A stretch of 56,966 nt of DNA from Actinomycetes bacterium. Its GTDB lineage: Bacteria > Actinomycetota > Actinomycetes > Mycobacteriales > Mycobacteriaceae. The stretch spans positions 1-56,966 of the forward strand of contig JAEXZY010000046.1 of NCBI GenBank assembly GCA_023404955.1, given 5' to 3'. Position numbers and translations under genes: made by a program. Within the stretch, counting starts at the first letter, position 1. Every line of letters starts with the position of its first letter. Positions 26,041 to 34,155 of the stretch are shown one piece after another. A model generated the notes under the pieces. That model ran no database searches and was not told the DNA's origin. It worked only from the letters and a program-made list of their open reading frames with translations.

Positions 26041-26891
26041 CAGGATCGAACATCCGGTGGCCGCCGTCTTGGATGTTTCGGAACTGAGCGGATCCACCTC
26101 CGCGGCGGCAGGCCGGTGAACGCGAGGAACTCGGCGCTCAGATGCGCTTGGTCGGAGAAACCCGTGACCGCTGCGACGTGGGCGAGATCGACGCAGCCGC
26201 CTCGAGCGACCGATCGAGCGATCCGTGCCGTTGCCGTCTCGAAGCGCATCAACCGGGCCACGGACTTGGGTGCGAGCCCGACCTCGCGGCGGAACAACGT
26301 GCCCAGGTGCCGGGTTGTCAGACCGACCTCGGCCGCCACCGATGCCACTGAGACCCGTCCGCCACTGCACCGCAACATCCGCCAGGCGTGCCGCACTTCG
26401 GGTCGCACCGCGTCCTGGACGTCCGTGCCGCGCTGTACATAATCGGTGAGCACGTCGAAGGCCTGGCGCCACGAGGTAGCCGCGGCCACCTGATCGCAGA
26501 GCTTCGCCGCAGCCGCACCGAGGACGGCCGACCCGTCGAAGTCATCGACGCTGAGTTCGGCGGCCGGGACACCGAACAGGGCGCGCGCGGCCAGCGGGTG
26601 CACTGCGAGTTGGACTCCCGCCTGTCCACGCCGCTGCCGCACGTGACTGGCGCGCAGGTGCAATCCCCCCAGGATCACCCGCTGCGGGCGCGCCAGCGGC
26701 AATTGTGTGACATCCGCAGCGGCCTCCACACCGTCGTCGGCGCTCACGATGAATGTCAGGCTCGCGGATGGCATGCCGAGGTGCGTGCCATCCGAGACGT
26801 CGATGGCCCGGTAACCCATCATCGAGCTCACCCCGGGCAGCTGATCGCACGGCGCTGACGCCATTTCCCAGCACGGCTGCTGCTCGGTCAC
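26040..26891 (-). CDS. AraC family transcriptional regulator
   Basis: 283 aa. The last 100 residues are an AraC/XylS double HTH: VSVASVAAEVGLTTRHLGTLFRREVGLAPKSVARLMRFETA and LAHVAAVTGFSDQAHLSAEFLAFTGLPPRRW. The N-terminal part (DUF6597-like) is a sensing domain. The GTG start at 26891 is just downstream of a strong -10 box and lacks a Shine-Dalgarno, suggesting a leaderless mRNA. Forms a two-gene operon with the VOC protein. Confidence 0.92.
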   Translation of the reverse strand: MTEQQPCWEMASAPCDQLPGVSSMMGYRAIDVSDGTHLGMPSASLTFIVSADDGVEAAADVTQLPLARPQRVILGGLHLRASHVRQRRGQAGVQLAVHPLAARALFGVPAAELSVDDFDGSAVLGAAAAKLCDQVAAATSWRQAFDVLTDYVQRGTDVQDAVRPEVRHAWRMLRCSGGRVSVASVAAEVGLTTRHLGTLFRREVGLAPKSVARLMRFETATARIARSVARGGCVDLAHVAAVTGFSDQAHLSAEFLAFTGLPPRRWIRSVPKHPRRRPPDVRS

Positions 26892-26898
26892 GGGCCCG

Positions 26899-26904
26899 AT
26901 TGTA
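26899..26904 (-). promoter_or_regulatory. -10 box (TACAAT) for leaderless AraC gene
   Basis: On the minus strand TACAAT, near the ideal -10 consensus, ends 7 nt before the GTG at 26891. Transcription would start at or one base from the start codon. Confidence 0.55.
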
Positions 26905-26930
26905 GTGGTCAGGACGGTTCCGCGACCTAC

Positions 26931-27623
26931 TCACCCGAGCCGCCGAGTGCGCCACCGCGACAGGTCGGCCTCGAGCACGGCAGGGTCCCGCTCGGAAAAG
27001 ATCTCGTCGGTGATCTGCAGGTGCCGAATGCGGTCGAGGTGGAAGCCACGAATACCGTGGCGCAGCCGGCACCAACCGACGAACAGCCAGGAGTCGCCTC
27101 CGCGCAGCAATCCCATCGCCTCGACGTCCCGGCTGGTGCGGGTCTCACCGTCGTCGGCGATGTAGTCCAGCCGTACCACCCGACGGGCGGCGATCGCTTC
27201 CGGAACGAGGGCGATGGCCGCCTCTGTCGGAGGCCCGGAGTCGATGACGAACATCGCGGCCAACGCGTCGTCTACCGACGCCAACTGGTCCTCTCGGCTG
27301 ATCGCCAGGACCTTGGCCCGCGCCCGTCGTGCAGCCGCCGCATAGGGTGAGGTTTCCAGTAGAGCGAGCCCAGCGAGCACTGCCAGCGATTCGGTGACCG
27401 TGAGGTTCAACGGCGGCAACGAATGCTCCCGGAGGATCGAATATCCGCCTGCGACACCGCGATCGGCGTAGATCGGGACACCGGCGAGTTGTAGCGACTG
27501 GATGTCGCGCTCGATCGTCCGTTTCGACACCGCGAACTCCTCGGCGAGACGTGCAGCAGAAACCGGTCGGCGGGAACCCCGCAGCAGGTCGACCATCGCG
27601 TACAACCTCTCAGCACGCCTCAT
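26931..27623 (-). CDS. YafY-type HTH and WYL domain transcriptional regulator
   Basis: 230 aa. The N-terminus is an HTH_11 domain (RAERLYAMVDLLRGSRRPVSAARLAEEFAVSKRTIERDIQSLQLAGVPIYADRG). The remainder holds the WYL ligand-binding fold (VVRLDYIADDGETRTSRDVEAMGLLRGGDSWLFVGWCRLRHGIRGFHLDRI). WYL regulators sense nucleotides or DNA ends, or act in metabolism control. It follows a SnoaL-like gene by 19 nt in the same direction and is probably in an operon with it. Confidence 0.92.
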   Translation of the reverse strand: MRRAERLYAMVDLLRGSRRPVSAARLAEEFAVSKRTIERDIQSLQLAGVPIYADRGVAGGYSILREHSLPPLNLTVTESLAVLAGLALLETSPYAAAARRARAKVLAISREDQLASVDDALAAMFVIDSGPPTEAAIALVPEAIAARRVVRLDYIADDGETRTSRDVEAMGLLRGGDSWLFVGWCRLRHGIRGFHLDRIRHLQITDEIFSERDPAVLEADLSRWRTRRLG

Positions 27624-27642
27624 GGCGTCAGTGTTCCCGATT

Positions 27643-28047
27643 TCAGGAGCGGTGCGGCCGCGTTCCGCCCACCGACCACACCTCGCGGATCAGCCCGTCC
27701 TCGGTGAAATCGAAGACGTCGACTCCGCCGGCAGCATTGCTTTCGGTCCGAACATCCCACAGCAATCGCCCATGCGCACCATCGACGGCCCGAGCCACCT
27801 CGGTGAACACCACGTCCGGATGCCGTCGACGATATGCATCGAGGAACTCTGCGAAGCTCTCCGCACCCACGACGTCATCGCCTGGATTCGAGCCGTCCGC
27901 CTCGGAATTCAGGAAATGAATGCGGAAGTCCTCACTGCAGATTCGACGGGCGATGTCGCCGCCGCTGTTCCACATCGTCAGCCACACGGCCAGCGCAGCG
28001 TCAGCGGCTGCTCCGCTTGTCGTCATCGTGTCTCGGTTCTCGGTCAT
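27643..28047 (-). CDS. SnoaL-like/NTF2-fold protein
   Basis: 134 aa. AALAVWLTMWNSGGDIARRICSEDFRIHFL at the start and DVFDFTEDGLIREVWSVGG at the end match the polyketide-cyclase-like SnoaL fold. ATG 28047 is the first start of the domain; the frame runs on upstream without homology. Head of a probable two-gene unit with the WYL regulator, and divergent from the VOC gene at 28132. Confidence 0.85.
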   Translation of the reverse strand: MTENRDTMTTSGAAADAALAVWLTMWNSGGDIARRICSEDFRIHFLNSEADGSNPGDDVVGAESFAEFLDAYRRRHPDVVFTEVARAVDGAHGRLLWDVRTESNAAGGVDVFDFTEDGLIREVWSVGGTRPHRS

Positions 28048-28119
28048 ACCGACAGCATCGGACAGGCGCGCGACAACGGTATGTCGGCATTCGGTTCGGT
28101 ATCTCCGGAAGACGCGCAT

Positions 28120-28125
28120 TACCGT
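28120..28125 (+). promoter_or_regulatory. Leaderless -10 box (TACCGT)
   Basis: TACCGT (TANNNT) ends 6 nt before GTG 28132, which supports that GTG as start of the VOC gene and predicts a leaderless transcript. Confidence 0.45.
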
Positions 28126-28131
28126 CGAGGC

Positions 28132-28833
28132 GTGGGCGTCGACAGCGTTGCCGTGATGGTTGAGGCGCAAGAGCCGCTGCTGCTCGGTGATTTCTGGGCG
28201 AGCTTGATCGAACGTCGCCTCACCGCCGACTCTCCCGCCGGTTGCTACGCGACGGATCTGGGCGGTAGCACCGTTCTCCAGTTCGTCCCCGCGCTGGAGT
28301 CGCATCGCGACGCGAATCAACAGCACATCGACCTCGCCTCGGTGTCCCTGAAGCACCAGGAAAAACTTGTCGAACGAGCACTGCGTCTTGGCGCGAGGCA
28401 CGTCGACATCGGTCAGCAGGATGTGCCGTGGCATGTGATGGCCGACCCTGAGGGCAACGAATTCTGCATCCTCGAACCGCGCGACGAATACCGCGAATCC
28501 GGTCCTGTCGCAGCACTGGTCACCCACGCAAAGGATCCGCTAATCGTCGGGAAGTTCTGGTCGGCCCTCATCGGTGTTCAGCTGCTCAACACTCATCCCG
28601 ACTACACATCCGTGCGAATCGGCTCGGGGGACCCCGCACTGGAATTCGTTCGGCACTCGAATCCCTGGAACGGTCGGGGACGGCTCCACCTCCGGCTGGT
28701 CACGAACCCACCGGTAGACCCGATCGGCGGTCCCGATGCGACCGCACCCTGCCCGGTCTGTGGACCGTCCTGTGCCGCCCTGTGCGATCCCGAACAGAAC
28801 CATCTCTGTGTGGCACAGCCCCGCACAGAATGA
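28132..28833 (+). CDS. VOC family protein, two glyoxalase-like repeats
   Basis: 233 aa. Two consecutive VOC modules: DSVAVMVEAQEPLLLGDFWASLIERRL with HVMADPEGNEFCILEPRDEY, then VAALVTHAKDPLIVGKFWSALIGVQLL with a C-terminal Cys-rich segment (PCPVCGPSCAALCDPEQNHLCVAQ). The glyoxalase-like group 6 pattern FWxxLi appears twice. The four-Cys ending is unusual and may bind a metal. GTG 28132 fits the -10 box; ATG 28081 would extend it by 17 residues. Confidence 0.85.
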   Translation: MGVDSVAVMVEAQEPLLLGDFWASLIERRLTADSPAGCYATDLGGSTVLQFVPALESHRDANQQHIDLASVSLKHQEKLVERALRLGARHVDIGQQDVPWHVMADPEGNEFCILEPRDEYRESGPVAALVTHAKDPLIVGKFWSALIGVQLLNTHPDYTSVRIGSGDPALEFVRHSNPWNGRGRLHLRLVTNPPVDPIGGPDATAPCPVCGPSCAALCDPEQNHLCVAQPRTE

Positions 28834-28881
28834 GCCGGAAAACGTGTGGACGCCGCCGAGTTCGGTTCGTTAATGTGCCGC

Positions 28882-29232
28882 ATGGCAATTGACGTCAAAA
28901 CGTTCACCCAGCAATGGGTCGACGCGTGGAACCACCACGACGTCGAGGCAGTTCTCGCCCATTTCGACGACGCGGTCGTGTTCACGTCACCGATCGCCGC
29001 TCAGGTCGTACCGACGAGCGGCGGTCGGGTCGAAGGCAAGGAGGCGTTGCGCGATTATTGGATTCGCGCGCTGGGTCTGCACCCCGACCTGCACTTCACC
29101 ATTGAGGCCGTCTACGCAGGGGTCGACGTCATCGTCATCAACTACCGCAATCAGCGTGGCGGCCTCGTCAACGAGGTCCTCCGCTTCGTCGACGACTCGA
29201 TCGTCGAGGGACACGGAACGTACCTCGTCTAG
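28882..29232 (+). CDS. SnoaL-like/NTF2-fold protein
   Basis: 116 aa. FTQQWVDAWNHHDVEAVLAHFDDAVVFTSP followed by EGKEALRDYWIRALGLHPDLHFTIEAVYAGVDVIVINYRNQRGGLVNEVLRFVDDSIVEGHGTY is a clear SnoaL domain. ATG 28882 is chosen because TAATGT (a -10-like box) ends 5 nt upstream and the domain begins at once. The substrate is unknown. Confidence 0.87.
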   Translation: MAIDVKTFTQQWVDAWNHHDVEAVLAHFDDAVVFTSPIAAQVVPTSGGRVEGKEALRDYWIRALGLHPDLHFTIEAVYAGVDVIVINYRNQRGGLVNEVLRFVDDSIVEGHGTYLV

Positions 29233-29247
29233 CCCATGGGGTGCGGC

Positions 29248-29406
29248 TCAGCGCCCTTCGTTGGCGTCACCCGGGTGGGGAACGTTGTCCTCATCCACGT
29301 ACGCGGAGTGCTCGGTGTCTCTACCGTCAATACCCTCGTGCGCACGCGGTCCGTCATTCGAGCCGACCGATTCGACGGCATCGGCAGCGTCGCTGGGCAT
29401 CGTCAT
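29248..29406 (-). CDS. Small acidic hypothetical protein
   Basis: 52 aa, rich in Asp, Glu, Ala and Gly, with no hydrophobic core (MTMPSDAADAVESVGSNDG at the start, YVDEDNVPHPGDANEGR at the end), so probably disordered. AGAGGA lies 11-12 nt upstream of the ATG. It is the only candidate gene in the 337-nt stretch 29233-29569, which otherwise shows nothing apart from the CAGGAG ribosome site of the next gene. The call rests on composition and ribosome site alone. Confidence 0.4.
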   Translation of the reverse strand: MTMPSDAADAVESVGSNDGPRAHEGIDGRDTEHSAYVDEDNVPHPGDANEGR

Positions 29407-29569
29407 GTTCGCGGAGTCCTCTCTGAGCTTAGGATCGCCGCGTCGGCGATCCGGTGCCAGGATGCCCCGTCGGCACAACGCTCAACCCGCATCGCAGTAC
29501 GCGGCGGAATAAACCCGGCAGCGGACGAATTGGCTGAAGAGTCGCCCCTCCCCCGACTCAGGAGCAGCC

Positions 29570-30379
29570 ATGACCCGTCCCGTTCGCGTCGCCGTGCAAA
29601 TTCAGCCCGGTGGTGCCCCCGATTACCGCACCTGGCGTGACGCTGTGGTCGCGGCAGATGACCTCGGTGTCGATGTGATCTTCGGTTATGACCACTTCCA
29701 CCGCCCGGTGATGGACGCTCTGATCGACGGCAAGCCCGTGCTGGCGGAGGTACAGCCCGATGTCGCCAACTTCGAAGGATGGACCGCGCTCGCGTCGTGG
29801 GGCGAAATCACCTCACATGCCGATATCGGGCTGCTCGTCACGGGCGTCGGCTACCGCAACCCGGACCTGCTCGCCGACATGGCCCGCACCGTCGACCACA
29901 TCAGCGGCGGCCGGCTCGTCCTCGGTCTCGGCGCGGGTTGGTACGAAAAGGATTACACCACATACGGATACGATTTCGGCACCTTCGGATCGCGTTTCGA
30001 TCTGTTCGACGAGAGCTTGATCCGCATCGAAAACCGGCTCGCTGTCCTGAATCCTCCGCCGGTCCGCAAATTGCCGATCTTCATCGGCGGCACCGGCCCG
30101 AAGCGATCACTGCCGGCCGTCGCCCGACATGCCGACATCTGGCATGCGTTCGCCGAACTGGACACGTTCCGCAGGCTCAGCGAGCGCGTGGACGAGTTGG
30201 CCGCGACGTTCGGCCGCAGCGGCGCCGACATCGAACGTTCGACCCTGTGGCAGGACGAGGGCAGCGCCGACAGCTTCCGAGAAGCCGGGGTCACGCTGTT
30301 CCAGACAGAGCTCACGGCCGACGACGGATACGACCTCGGTGGGCTCAAGGAGGTGCTCGCCTGGCGGGACAACGTGTGA
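29570..30379 (+). CDS. LLM class (F420-dependent type) oxidoreductase
   Basis: 269 aa. VRVAVQIQPGGAPDYRTWRDAVVAADDLGVDVIFGYDHFH, then LADMARTVDHISGGRLVLGLGAGWYEKDYTTYGYDFG and LPIFIGGTGPKRSLPAVARHADIWHAF, the TIGR03854-like F420 luciferase family. CAGGAG lies 6 nt upstream of the ATG. Single gene; the substrate is unknown. Confidence 0.92.
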   Translation: MTRPVRVAVQIQPGGAPDYRTWRDAVVAADDLGVDVIFGYDHFHRPVMDALIDGKPVLAEVQPDVANFEGWTALASWGEITSHADIGLLVTGVGYRNPDLLADMARTVDHISGGRLVLGLGAGWYEKDYTTYGYDFGTFGSRFDLFDESLIRIENRLAVLNPPPVRKLPIFIGGTGPKRSLPAVARHADIWHAFAELDTFRRLSERVDELAATFGRSGADIERSTLWQDEGSADSFREAGVTLFQTELTADDGYDLGGLKEVLAWRDNV

Positions 30380-30431
30380 CGCCACACAGACGGGTCACGC
30401 ATCCAGCCGAATTTCTGGCAGTTCGCTGTTA

Positions 30432-30466
30432 CCGTGGCCCCAGCCAGTTCCACCTGCTGGCCACGG
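30432..30466 (+). promoter_or_regulatory. Inverted repeat upstream of GAF-EAL gene
   Basis: The arms CCGTGGCC..AGC and GCT..GGCCACGG form an 11-bp stem with a two-base bulge and an 11-nt loop. The right arm ends inside the GGGGAGGAAG ribosome site. If transcribed it could hide that site; if the nearby TACCGT (30430-30435) is the -10 box, it would instead be an operator over the transcription start. Confidence 0.35.
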
Positions 30467-30480
30467 GGAGGAAGTCAAAA

Positions 30481-30516
30481 ATGAGCATTAGCCACGAGAA
30501 TCCGGGACTGCGCTAG
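30481..30516 (+). other. Short leader frame (11 codons) or displaced N-terminus of the GAF-EAL gene
   Basis: ATG with an excellent ribosome site (GGGGAGGAAG, 6 nt before the ATG), encoding MSISHENPGLR and then a TAG stop. The downstream GAF-EAL frame, offset by one base, lacks a good start of its own. Reading through with a one-base shift gives a smooth N-terminus ending GRALQNLVAAIN. So this is either the true start of a frameshifted gene or a leader peptide coupled to it. Confidence 0.5.
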
Positions 30517-30524
30517 GTCGGGCG

Positions 30525-31787
30525 TTGCAGAACCTCGTCGCGGCGATCAACGCGTCCATCGATCCGTCTGCGCTCATGCAGAGGATCGCTGAGCAGATGT
30601 GTCTGCTCACGCCGAAAGCCGACGGAGCGGCGGTCAGTCTGCTGACCGCGGAGGACACATTCGTCATCGTCTCCGCTCACGGCCTGGTGCACTCGCTGCT
30701 GGGTCTCACATTGCCCCGCGAGGACACGCTGCAAGGGCGAGCCATCGCCGGCGGCCGACCGCAGATCAGCCACGATCCCATAGCGGACCCCGAGTTGACC
30801 GATGACGTACGGGCGATCGGCGCACGGCTCGGTATCGGGTCTCTCGTCGTGATCCCGCTCATGCACCGCGGCAGCGGTATCGGGGCGCTGAGCCTCACGT
30901 CCGTCGATACAGCGAAGTTCACTGAACGCGACGTCGCGGCGATGGAGGCGACAGCACGGTTCATCTCGGCGCTCATCGGCTCTCATACCGAACTCGCGTC
31001 GATGCTCGACGATTTTCTCGGCGATCCTCGCCACGAGGGGCGTGACCTCGCCGCACAATTCCTCGCGTCCGTGCTCCTGCCCGACATGGCCCGCGAAGAT
31101 GCGCTTCACCAGCACGTCAGTGATCTGCTGGCGGCACCGTCACCACTATCGGCCGTGTACCAGCCGATCGTGCACCTGGCGTCCGAAGCCGTGGTGGGCT
31201 TCGAGGGACTGTGCCGTTTTCCCAGTGGCGACGAACGGTCCCCTGCCTATTGGTTCGACGTCGCCCGTCGCCTCGGGCGCGGTGTCCCTCTCGAGTTGGC
31301 GGCCCTGTCCCGGGTGCTCGCGGACGTCGACCGTGTCCCCGGTGATTGCTTCATCGCCGTGAACGCCAGTCCCTCGACAGCCATCGATCCGCGCCTACAC
31401 GATGCGCTGCTCGGTGTGCGTAGGCCGGTCGTTCTGGAGATCACCGAGCACGAGCCGTTCCCTGACGGCTTGCATGATGCTCTCAAACCTCTGCGAGACA
31501 GCGGTATTCGGTTGGCGATCGACGACGCCGGGGCAGGCTATGCGAGTTTCACGCAGATGCTGCAGTTGCGGCCGGACATCATCAAGATCGACGGATCGCT
31601 CACGTCGGGAATCGATCACGATCCGGCCAAACGGGCTCTGGTGACCGCCATCGTCCGGCTCTGCGCCGAGATGGGCGCCACCACCATCGCCGAGGCGATC
31701 GAGAGACGCGATGAGCAGGCAACGCTGACCGAGCTCGGAGTCGAATGGGGGCAGGGTTATCTCTTCGGCCGACCCGGCGTGCTGTAG
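30525..31787 (+). CDS. GAF-EAL protein, probable c-di-GMP phosphodiesterase
   Basis: 420 aa from TTG 30525. Residues about 10-155 form a GAF domain; about 205-415 an EAL domain. EAL catalytic residues can be followed: Glu in GFEGLCRF (the motif is E-G-L, not E-A-L), Asn in FIAVNASPS, Glu in LEITEHE, Asp-Asp in AIDDAGAGYASF, Lys in IIKIDGSL, Glu in IAEAIE, and GQGYLFGRP. It therefore probably hydrolyses c-di-GMP. There is no GGDEF domain or membrane segment. The start is doubtful: no Shine-Dalgarno precedes the TTG, while a strong one precedes the short frame at 30481. Confidence 0.85.
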   Translation: MQNLVAAINASIDPSALMQRIAEQMCLLTPKADGAAVSLLTAEDTFVIVSAHGLVHSLLGLTLPREDTLQGRAIAGGRPQISHDPIADPELTDDVRAIGARLGIGSLVVIPLMHRGSGIGALSLTSVDTAKFTERDVAAMEATARFISALIGSHTELASMLDDFLGDPRHEGRDLAAQFLASVLLPDMAREDALHQHVSDLLAAPSPLSAVYQPIVHLASEAVVGFEGLCRFPSGDERSPAYWFDVARRLGRGVPLELAALSRVLADVDRVPGDCFIAVNASPSTAIDPRLHDALLGVRRPVVLEITEHEPFPDGLHDALKPLRDSGIRLAIDDAGAGYASFTQMLQLRPDIIKIDGSLTSGIDHDPAKRALVTAIVRLCAEMGATTIAEAIERRDEQATLTELGVEWGQGYLFGRPGVL

Positions 31788-31886
31788 TTCAGCGCCCGAT
31801 GGCGATCGCGCCGACCGGTGCCTCACGCACCCGTTTACACTCACCGTGACGCGCCGCAGCGCGCCGAGACACTTCGGAACCAGGAC

Positions 31887-32735
31887 ATGACCGACATCAT
31901 CAACCGTCTACCGCTGACTGCCCCCGGGCAGACGCCGCGCCGTGTGATGACCATCGCGGGTTCCGATTCCGGCGGTAGCGCCGGGCTGCAGGTCGATATG
32001 CGGACGTTCGCGATGCTGGGTGTGCACGGGTCTGCTGCGGTGACCGCCGTGACCGTGCAGAACTCACTGGGTGTCAAGGCATTTCACGAGGTACCGGTGG
32101 ATGTGGTCGCGGCGCAGATCCGCACGGTCACGTCCGACATCGGGATAGAAGCGGCCAAGACGGGCATGCTCGCATCCACGGCGATCATGCGTGCCATCGT
32201 GGCCACCTGGTCGGTCGAAAAGCTAGCAGGCTCAGTTCCTTTCGTCGTCGATCCGGTCTGCGCCTCCAATGCAGGCGAGCCATTGCTGCACCCCAGCGCG
32301 CTCGACGCCATGCGTGACGAACTGATCCCGTTGGCGACCTTGGTGACGCCGAACCTCGACGAAGTTCGCCTCCTCGTCGGTATCGACGTCGTCGACGTCG
32401 CGAGCCAGCGCGACGCGGCCCGGGCGCTGCACGCGCTGGGGCCGCAGTGGGCACTGGTCAAGGGTGGCCATCTGCGGAGCTCCCGCATCAGCTCGGATCT
32501 ACTGTTCGACGGTTCGGAGTTCCACGAATTCGCAGCGGCCCGGGTGGACACCCGGGATGATCACGGCGCCGGCGACACCCTGGGCGCAGCGATCACGGCC
32601 GCACTGGCGCACGGCTACTCCGTTCCCGACGCGGTGGCGTTCGGCAAGATGTGGGTGACCGAGTGCATCCGGGAGGCCTATCCCCTCGGCCACGGCCTCG
32701 GTCCCGTCAACGGAATGGCCAGCCTCTACCGCTGA
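31887..32735 (+). CDS. thiD: Hydroxymethylpyrimidine/phosphomethylpyrimidine kinase
   Basis: 282 aa. The ribokinase-fold ThiD motif IAGSDSGGSAGLQVDMRTFAMLGVHGSAAVTAVTVQNSLGV and the active-site region DDHGAGDTLGAAITAALA (catalytic Asp in GAGD) are present. It phosphorylates HMP and HMP-P for thiamine synthesis in the cytoplasm. ATG 31887 has AGGA close upstream. Single gene; no TPP riboswitch is visible in the 99 nt before it. Confidence 0.93.
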   Translation: MTDIINRLPLTAPGQTPRRVMTIAGSDSGGSAGLQVDMRTFAMLGVHGSAAVTAVTVQNSLGVKAFHEVPVDVVAAQIRTVTSDIGIEAAKTGMLASTAIMRAIVATWSVEKLAGSVPFVVDPVCASNAGEPLLHPSALDAMRDELIPLATLVTPNLDEVRLLVGIDVVDVASQRDAARALHALGPQWALVKGGHLRSSRISSDLLFDGSEFHEFAAARVDTRDDHGAGDTLGAAITAALAHGYSVPDAVAFGKMWVTECIREAYPLGHGLGPVNGMASLYR

Positions 32736-32766
32736 ACACCATCTTCTCGGTCTTTGCTGAGTGTGC

Positions 32767-32786
32767 TCTCAGTCGAGTCTCAGTCG
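32767..32786 (+). promoter_or_regulatory. Direct repeat TCTCAGTCG x2, candidate MprA-like box
   Basis: Two identical TCTCAGTCG units (32767-32775 and 32778-32786) are offset by exactly 11 bp, one helical turn, as in binding sites of OmpR-type response regulators. It lies 72-91 bp upstream of the PepD start. In mycobacteria pepD is controlled by MprAB, whose box is also a loose direct repeat; the match is an inference. Confidence 0.5.
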
Positions 32787-32857
32787 CGGCGGGCAATCTG
32801 AGAACACCCACGTCGGATCCACCGACCTCTCCTGCCCACCTCGAAGGGACCACCACG

Positions 32858-34153
32858 ATGGCGACCCCGCCCCCACCTGGCCCGCACCGTCACCGCTGGG
32901 CGCACGAAAGCTGGCCCGCCTCGCCGAACCCGTTGCACCGCAGTCCCGCACCATGGCCCACCCATCGGCCCACCCATCCGCCGGTGCAGGGCGAGCCACG
33001 CGCGCCGCGTCGAGACGCGCGCACCCGCACACCGCGTGGTCTGGTGCTCGCGGGAGCCGCGGCGATCGCCATCGCGGGAGGCGGTATCGGCGCGGCGACC
33101 GCGGTAGCTGTGACCGATCACCAGCAGGCCGCGACGCCCCCGGCTGCGGTGCAAGCCCAGTCGGTGAAGCCTGCGGCAGACGCTGCGCCGGGTTCGGTGG
33201 AGCAGGTCGCCGCCAAGGTGATGCCCAGCGTCGTCAAGTTGCAGATCGCCGCGGGTCAAGGCGTCGCGGAGGGTTCTGGGATCGTGCTCAGCCCCGATGG
33301 ACTGATCTTGACCAACAACCACGTGGTCGCGCCCGCCGTGCAGGGCGGCTCGGGCGCGCAGCCCGCGGCTTTCGACGGCGGCGATTCCTCGGCGACGGTC
33401 ACCTTCTCCGACGGGCGCAGCGTGCCCTTCACCGTCGTCGGCACCGACCCGACCGGCGATCTGGCTGTCGTGCGTGCCGAAGGTGTCAACGGCCTCACGC
33501 CGATCACCATCGGCTCGTCGAAGGACGTGAAGATCGGCCAGGAGGTCGTCGCCATCGGATCTCCGCTCGGCTTGCAAGGCACAGTCACCAAAGGCATTGT
33601 CAGCGCGCTGAATCGGCCGGTGGCCGCCGGTGACGGCGACAACAGCGCACCCGTCGTCCTCGACGCGCTGCAGACCGATGCCGCCATCAATCCTGGTAAC
33701 TCGGGCGGACCGCTGGTCGACATGAACGGCGACCTGATCGGTGTCAATTCGGCGGGCGCCAGCATGGGGTCCGGATCTGGCGGTGGTTCGATCGGGCTCG
33801 GCTTCGCGATCCCGTCCGACCAGGCCAAGCGCATCGCCGACGAGTTGATCTCCTCCGGTAGCGCCAGCCACGGCTCACTGGGCGTGCAACTGGGCACTCA
33901 AAGTGGCGATCCCAGTGACTCCGGTGACGCAGACGGTGCGGCGATCGCGCAGGTGGCGGCCGGAAGTCCGGCCGCGCAGGCCGGGCTGACCAGTGGCTCA
34001 GTGATCACCAAGATCAACGACCAGGTCATCGACGGACCCGAGGCGCTGGCCGCGGCGGTGCGCTCCAAGGCACCAGGTGACCAGGTGTCGGTCACCTATC
34101 GCGACGGCACCGGCGCCACGCGGACCGCGCAGATCACCCTTGGCACCGCCTGA
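32858..34153 (+). CDS. pepD: HtrA-like trypsin-type serine protease, PepD family
   Basis: 431 aa. Cytoplasmic Pro-rich N-terminus (1-55), one transmembrane helix (about 61-85), trypsin-like protease with His155 (LTNNHVV), Asp201 (DPTGDLAVV) and Ser282 (NPGNSGGPL), then a PDZ domain (about 345-425). Closely resembles Mycobacterium tuberculosis PepD in PGSVEQVAAKV, VTFSDGR and SKAPG. It acts outside the membrane in protein quality control and stress. No mprA/mprB is adjacent, so it may be a paralogue. AAGGGA lies 10 nt before the ATG. Confidence 0.93.
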   Translation: MATPPPPGPHRHRWAHESWPASPNPLHRSPAPWPTHRPTHPPVQGEPRAPRRDARTRTPRGLVLAGAAAIAIAGGGIGAATAVAVTDHQQAATPPAAVQAQSVKPAADAAPGSVEQVAAKVMPSVVKLQIAAGQGVAEGSGIVLSPDGLILTNNHVVAPAVQGGSGAQPAAFDGGDSSATVTFSDGRSVPFTVVGTDPTGDLAVVRAEGVNGLTPITIGSSKDVKIGQEVVAIGSPLGLQGTVTKGIVSALNRPVAAGDGDNSAPVVLDALQTDAAINPGNSGGPLVDMNGDLIGVNSAGASMGSGSGGGSIGLGFAIPSDQAKRIADELISSGSASHGSLGVQLGTQSGDPSDSGDADGAAIAQVAAGSPAAQAGLTSGSVITKINDQVIDGPEALAAAVRSKAPGDQVSVTYRDGTGATRTAQITLGTA

Positions 34154-34155
34154 GG

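Noticed and set aside
31788..31886. TPP riboswitch upstream of thiD
   Set aside because: The 99-nt leader shows neither the conserved CUGAGA nor ACCUG-type elements.
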